A model generated the notes under the pieces. That model made no database searches. It was given only the letters and a program-made list of their open reading frames with translations, and was not told the DNA's origin. 9,664 nucleotides of DNA from Armatimonadota bacterium (GTDB taxonomy: Bacteria; Armatimonadota; HRBIN16): the NCBI GenBank assembly GCA_028275265.1, contig JAPWUZ010000079.1, forward strand, positions 1-9,664. Reading direction: 5' to 3'. Made by a program: the position numbers and the translations under genes. Below are positions 6,468 to 9,664 of the stretch, piece after piece. Positions within the stretch are counted from its first letter, which is position 1. The number at the start of each line of letters is the position of its first letter.

Positions 6468-6830
6468 ATGAGCGAACCGGAGTGGCAGCCATATATCGAA
6501 ACGTTGCGCCAGCGTCGTCGCGAAGCAGAGATGCAGCGGCAGGCGCGCTATCAACGTGCGTGGCAGCTGGCTCGGGAAGCGGCGGAACTGTTACGTCGCG
6601 ACTATGGGGCGACGCGCGTGGTGGTGTTTGGCTCCCTGCTGCGCCCCAGTATGTTTGACGACCGTTCCGATGTGGACATCGCCGCATGGGGCATTGCACC
6701 GCAGGATACCTTGCGGGCAATGAGCGCAGTGGCTTATTTAGACAAGGAGATCGAGGTCAACCTTGTAGATGTCAGCACGTGTCAGCCGGGCATCCTGCAC
6801 ATCATTGAGCAGGAGGGTATAGACCTATGA
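6468..6830 (+). CDS. MNT-type nucleotidyltransferase, probable antitoxin of a MntA-HepT-like pair
   Basis: ATG at 6468 gives 120 residues; starts further left would run into malQ and precede the promoter. Residues 20-45 form a charged helix. The minimal nucleotidyltransferase core follows: VVVFGS (51-56), an 11-residue spacer, then DVD (68-70). In type VII toxin-antitoxin systems such proteins neutralise the HEPN ribonuclease partner by adding AMP to a tyrosine near its active site. The strand that usually carries the third metal-binding Asp reads IEVNLVDV (95-102), so N98 may replace that Asp, while D101 is nearby; this alignment is from memory. The C-terminal ILHIIEQEGIDL matches the usual tail of this group. 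The stop overlaps the next start in ATGA, which indicates translational coupling to the HepT-like gene. The cytoplasmic partner role is inferred from gene order. Confidence 0.85.
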   Translation: MSEPEWQPYIETLRQRRREAEMQRQARYQRAWQLAREAAELLRRDYGATRVVVFGSLLRPSMFDDRSDVDIAAWGIAPQDTLRAMSAVAYLDKEIEVNLVDVSTCQPGILHIIEQEGIDL

Positions 6831-7324
6831 GCCACGATGACTACCGTGTACTTGCCGCTCGCATCCGCGCGGAACTGCAGGATATCGAGCGGGTCGTCGA
6901 CAGGGCGGAGCGCGCCCGGTTGCTGATGCTGCAGCACCCCGCTGAAGACATCTATAGCGACGCCGCCGCACACAATCTGCACGATTTTTATAGCGCGCTA
7001 GAACGACTGTTTCTGCAGATTGCCAGGCTCGTTGACCGTTCAGCTCCAGAAGGAGAGCGATGGCATCGTGAATTGCTGGAACAGATGGGGTTGTCTGTGC
7101 CGTCCGTGCGACCGTCAGTGCTGGACGAACGCACCGTCACCGATCTGGATGAGTATCTACGCTTTCGCCACGTGGTGCGCAACGTTTATGCCTTCCATCT
7201 GGACCCACAGCGGGTGATGCAATTGGTCGAGCAGATGCGCCCTCTGTTCGAGCGGGTGCGCTTGCAGCTGCACCAGTTCGCACAAATGCTGGAGCAGTGG
7301 AGCCAGGAGGCGCAACGTGAATGA
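6827..7324 (+). CDS. HepT-like HEPN-domain protein, probable toxin partner
   Basis: The 165-residue, helix-rich protein starts at ATG 6827 inside the ATGA overlap with the nucleotidyltransferase gene. It shows the pattern of HepT-like proteins (a group near DUF86): a long helix with DFYSALERLFLQIARLVD (53-70), GERWHRELLEQM (76-87), and LRFRHVVRNVYAFHLD (111-126) followed by two long C-terminal helices. R118-x5-H124 fits the HEPN RX4-6H ribonuclease motif in loose form, and Y121 is a candidate for AMP addition by the partner; the preceding R114/H115 pair could also belong to the site. HepT toxins cleave RNA, for example tRNA, when freed. No membrane or signal segments are seen. Its 3' end overlaps the GH13 gene start by 8 nt, so all three genes are likely co-translated. 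Whether it is a live toxin cannot be read from the sequence. Confidence 0.8.
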   Translation: MSHDDYRVLAARIRAELQDIERVVDRAERARLLMLQHPAEDIYSDAAAHNLHDFYSALERLFLQIARLVDRSAPEGERWHRELLEQMGLSVPSVRPSVLDERTVTDLDEYLRFRHVVRNVYAFHLDPQRVMQLVEQMRPLFERVRLQLHQFAQMLEQWSQEAQRE

Positions 7325-8735
7325 CTTCCACACGCCTGACTGGGTGAAACACGCCGTCTTTTACCAGATTTTTCCCGACCGTTTCGCCAACGGCGACCCC
7401 ACCAACGACCCCGCCAATGTGCAGCCCTGGGGCACACCGCCGACGCCCCACAACTTCATGGGGGGAGACCTTCAGGGGATTCTGCAGAAACTGGGCTACC
7501 TGCAGGAGCTGGGCATCACCGCTATCTACCTGAACCCTATCTTTCAAGCCACTTCCAACCATCGCTACAACACCTACGATTACTTCCGCATTGACCCCAA
7601 GCTGGGCACGATGGAGGATTTCCAGAGTCTGGTACAGGAGATGCACCGGCGGGGGATGAGACTGATTCTGGATGGCGTGTTCAATCACTGCGGGCGCGGC
7701 TTTTACGCCTTTCATGACGTGGTGGAGAACGGCAAGCACTCGCCGTACGTCGGCTGGTTTCACATCAAGAGGTTCCCCATCTTCCCTTACGATGGGCGCA
7801 AGAAGGCGAACTACGAAAGCTGGTGGGGCATCCGTTCGCTGCCCAAGTTCAACACCGACAACCCGCAGGTGAGGCAGTTCCTGCTGAGTGTGGCGCGCTA
7901 CTGGATCGAGCAGGGCGCGGACGGCTGGCGGCTGGACGTACCGAACGAGATCGATGACGATACCTTCTGGCGTGAGTTCCGACAGGTGGTGAAATCGGCG
8001 AACCCCGACGCCTACATCGTGGGCGAAATCTGGAAAGACGCCAAACGCTGGCTGCAAGGCGACCAGTTCGATTCGGTGATGAACTATCCCCTGCGCGACC
8101 TGTGCGTGGAGTTTCTGGCCAAAGGCACGATGGATGCACCGGCTTTCGCCACGAAGCTCACCCGCCTGTTCCGACGATACCCCTCAGAGGCGACTTATGC
8201 CCTGCTCAACCTGCTGGGCAGTCATGATACCGCACGTTGGCTCACCGTGTGCGGCGATGACGTGCGTCGCGCCATGCTGGGTTATACGTTGCTGTTTACG
8301 CTTCCGGGCGCGCCCTGCATCTACTACGGCGATGAAATCGGCATGACGGGAGAAGCGGATCCCCATTGCCGTGCCTGCTTTGAGTGGGACAGGCGCAAGT
8401 GGAACCGCAGGCTGTATCAGCACGTCCGCGCCCTTATCGCTTTGCGCAAATCCAGCACCGCGTGGCGCACCGGCGCGTTGGAAGTGCTGTGTGCGGAGGC
8501 GAACGTGCTGGCATACGCCCGTTGGGACGCCGCCGACGCCTTCGTCGTGATTATCAACAACAGCCAACGCCGATGGGAGGGTGTTATCCCGTTGCGCAAG
8601 CGCAGTCTGCCGCCAGTTGCTGCACTGCAAGACGTCCAAAACGGTGAAACTGTAATCCCGCGCGGGCGGGTCGTTCGCATGAGTGTATCGCCCTACTCGC
8701 ACCGTGTGTTGCAGGCGAAACAAGGCTGTGGTTGA
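7317..8735 (+). CDS. GH13 alpha-amylase-family enzyme, cyclomaltodextrinase/neopullulanase-like
   Basis: The 472-residue enzyme hydrolyses or transfers alpha-glucosidic bonds in maltodextrins. All four GH13 signature regions are present: DGVFNH (119-124), GWRLDVPNEI (203-212) with nucleophile D207, GEIW (236-239) with acid/base E237, and LLGSHD (299-304) with stabiliser D304. The opening WVKHAVFYQIFPDRFANGD and the MGGDLQGI motif (48-55) resemble subfamily GH13_20 (cyclomaltodextrinase, neopullulanase, maltogenic amylase). Those enzymes normally carry an N-terminal CBM34 domain of about 120 residues that is absent here, so dimer-type substrate gating may differ. A C-terminal beta domain follows (about 385-470). 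No signal peptide, so cytoplasmic. GTG at 7317 is chosen because AGGAGG lies 7 nt upstream within the end of the HepT-like gene, with an 8-nt gene overlap; the nearby ATG at 7321 is out of frame. Partner of the divergent malQ. Confidence 0.95.
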   Translation: MNDFHTPDWVKHAVFYQIFPDRFANGDPTNDPANVQPWGTPPTPHNFMGGDLQGILQKLGYLQELGITAIYLNPIFQATSNHRYNTYDYFRIDPKLGTMEDFQSLVQEMHRRGMRLILDGVFNHCGRGFYAFHDVVENGKHSPYVGWFHIKRFPIFPYDGRKKANYESWWGIRSLPKFNTDNPQVRQFLLSVARYWIEQGADGWRLDVPNEIDDDTFWREFRQVVKSANPDAYIVGEIWKDAKRWLQGDQFDSVMNYPLRDLCVEFLAKGTMDAPAFATKLTRLFRRYPSEATYALLNLLGSHDTARWLTVCGDDVRRAMLGYTLLFTLPGAPCIYYGDEIGMTGEADPHCRACFEWDRRKWNRRLYQHVRALIALRKSSTAWRTGALEVLCAEANVLAYARWDAADAFVVIINNSQRRWEGVIPLRKRSLPPVAALQDVQNGETVIPRGRVVRMSVSPYSHRVLQAKQGCG

Positions 8736-8750
8736 TAAGATGATAAACCC

Positions 8751-8823
8751 AACCACGAAGTCACGAAGGGTCAGCAAGGTGAAATCTTGGTGTGCTTGGT
8801 GTTCTTGGTGTCTTGGTGGTTCA
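8751..8823. repeat. Dispersed imperfect palindromic repeat, copy 1
   Basis: A 73-bp unit starts AACCACGAAG and ends CTTGGTGGTTCA, so its ends are inverted copies of each other (AACCAC against GTGGTT). The right arm is itself a run of CTTGGTG units spaced 8-9 nt apart, and the left arm has CACGAAG units. Transcribed, it could form a long imperfect hairpin downstream of the GH13 stop at 8735 and may help end that transcript. From 8755 on it matches copy 2 with one mismatch in 69 positions. No open reading frame of credible coding character lies in the 8736-8959 spacer. Confidence 0.8.
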
Positions 8824-8834
8824 ATTCAGAGGAA

Positions 8835-8915
8835 AACCACGAAGGTACGAAGTCACGAAGGGTCAGCAAGGTGAAATCTTGGTGTGCTTGGTGTTCTTAG
8901 TGTCTTGGTGGTTCA
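8835..8915. repeat. Dispersed imperfect palindromic repeat, copy 2
   Basis: This 81-bp copy repeats copy 1 at an offset of 92 nt, with G-to-A at 8899 as the only substitution in the shared part. It is 8 nt longer because its left arm has an additional GTACGAAG-type octamer before TCACGAAG. The rest of the spacer up to the next gene (8916-8959) is AT-richer and holds only the ribosome-binding site GGGAGA of that gene; I see no convincing promoter in it. Confidence 0.8.
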
Positions 8916-8959
8916 TGAGGTAACAAATTAAGCTGTCTGCACTCACGGGAGACAACACC

Positions 8960-9664
8960 ATGAAAGAGCTGGCTATGATGTGCATGTTGACCATTACCGC
9001 CACTGCTGTGCACAGCGAACCGTTTACCATCGCGGAACGGAGCAAGCCGCGCTGTGTCATCGCGACTGCCCAGCAACAGGAACATGCCGGGTTGGCGAAG
9101 GAACTCGCCGGGTGGCTGCAGAAGGTGGTGGGTGCAGAGAGGTTTCCCATACAGACCCTTCCCACCACACAACCCACCATCGTGCTGGCAACCGCCGAAC
9201 AGTTTCCCGACGTCGCACAACGCGAGCGGCTGGCGGAACTGGGGCCCGAAGGCTATCTCATCCGCAGCGAGGCGAAACGGCTATGGCTACTGGCAAACAC
9301 CACACTGGGCTTACAGCACGCCGTGTATCGCCTACTGGACGAAGCGGGCTGTCGCTGGTTCTTTGCCGACCCCGCGTGGTGGGTCATCCCCCGCAAACCC
9401 ACACTGCGCGTGAACCTGAACCTGCGCGAGAAACCCGCTTTCAAAGACCGCGTCATCTGGTATAACTGGGGTGCGAACACCCCCACGCTTGCCCAAAACT
9501 ACCAGACGTGGTTCAAAGCCAACCGTCAGGGGGGACACTTTCCCGTCAGAGCCGGACATGCCTACGAGGCGTACATACCTTACAGCGAGTTTGAACGGCA
9601 TCCCGAGTGGTTCGCGCTGGTAAATGGAAAGCGGCAGCCCACGCAGCTGTGTGTGAGCAACCCC
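8960..9664 (+). CDS. Secreted DUF4838-family protein (3' end missing)
   Basis: The frame opens at ATG 8960, 7 nt after a GGGAGA ribosome-binding site (8947-8952), and is still open at the window end after 235 residues. The first ~19 residues (MKELAMMCMLTITATAVHS) look like a short signal peptide with cleavage near AVHS/E. Residues 20-155 resemble the alpha-glucuronidase N-terminal-type beta/alpha domain found in front of DUF4838: LAKELAGWLQKVVGAE (45-60), LGPEGYLIR (94-102), LGLQHAVYRLLDEAGCRWF (116-134). The start of the DUF4838 domain follows: PAFKDRV (159-165), YIPYSEFERHPEWFALVNGK (205-224) and QLCVSNP (229-235), which I recognise from that family. These proteins are usually several hundred residues longer and are thought to act on uronic-acid-containing or other complex glycans, but no reaction is established. 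Not in an operon with the GH13 gene, because the 224-nt repeat-filled spacer separates them. Confidence 0.88.
   Translation, partial: MKELAMMCMLTITATAVHSEPFTIAERSKPRCVIATAQQQEHAGLAKELAGWLQKVVGAERFPIQTLPTTQPTIVLATAEQFPDVAQRERLAELGPEGYLIRSEAKRLWLLANTTLGLQHAVYRLLDEAGCRWFFADPAWWVIPRKPTLRVNLNLREKPAFKDRVIWYNWGANTPTLAQNYQTWFKANRQGGHFPVRAGHAYEAYIPYSEFERHPEWFALVNGKRQPTQLCVSNP

Noticed and set aside
7137..8057. Minus-strand open frame (306 codons) opposite the HepT-like and GH13 genes
   Set aside because: Antisense to genes with complete motifs, no recognisable product.
8751..8915. CRISPR array
   Set aside because: Only two long, unequal units separated by 11 nt, with internal inverted symmetry; no spacers of uniform length.

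Overview
The window looks like chromosomal DNA of a GC-rich, free-living heterotrophic bacterium. Armatimonadota is my best guess. The strongest clue is the prepilin at 3709-4527, whose N-terminal helix running into FPVFAQAR..AR..CLSNMKQL is a style I associate with that phylum. The DUF5703-type and DUF4838-type carbohydrate-active proteins and the dispersed AACCACGAAG/CTTGGTGGTT repeats fit the same kind of genome. The phylum call is inference from recalled family patterns, not from a database search.

Layout. (1) 1-381 (+): the C-terminal part of a GlcG/HbpS-like protein, cut by the window edge, meeting the next gene tail to tail 3 nt away. (2) 385-3621 (-): a probable operon with a secreted DUF5703/GH95-like glycoside hydrolase upstream and a UDP-glucuronate decarboxylase-like sugar-nucleotide enzyme downstream. 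The hydrolase frame runs uninterrupted from 3621 to 1348 except for one TGA at 2683-2685, where the family appears to have Trp, so it reads as two pieces. (3) 3660-4896 (-): a promoter overlapping the malQ stop codon, a small membrane protein with a Pro/Ala/Gly tail, a cysteine-rich type II-secretion-like prepilin and a hairpin terminator. (4) 4893-6395 (-): malQ, a complete GH77 4-alpha-glucanotransferase. (5) 6396-6467: a 72-nt divergent promoter region with a perfect extended -10 box. (6) 6468-8735 (+): three overlapping genes, a MNT nucleotidyltransferase antitoxin, a HepT-like HEPN protein and a GH13 cyclomaltodextrinase/neopullulanase-like enzyme. (7) 8736-8959: a non-coding spacer filled by two copies of an imperfect palindromic repeat. 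(8) 8960-9664 (+): the start of a secreted DUF4838 protein, cut by the right edge.

Together the genes suggest polysaccharide use. MalQ and the GH13 enzyme are transcribed divergently from a shared 72-nt region and would process alpha-glucans and maltodextrins in the cytoplasm. The DUF5703 and DUF4838 proteins are probably exported and act on other plant or microbial polysaccharides. The most unusual arrangement is the MNT-HepT toxin-antitoxin-like pair coupled by start/stop overlaps to the amylase gene. The most striking defect is the single nonsense codon in the DUF5703 hydrolase.
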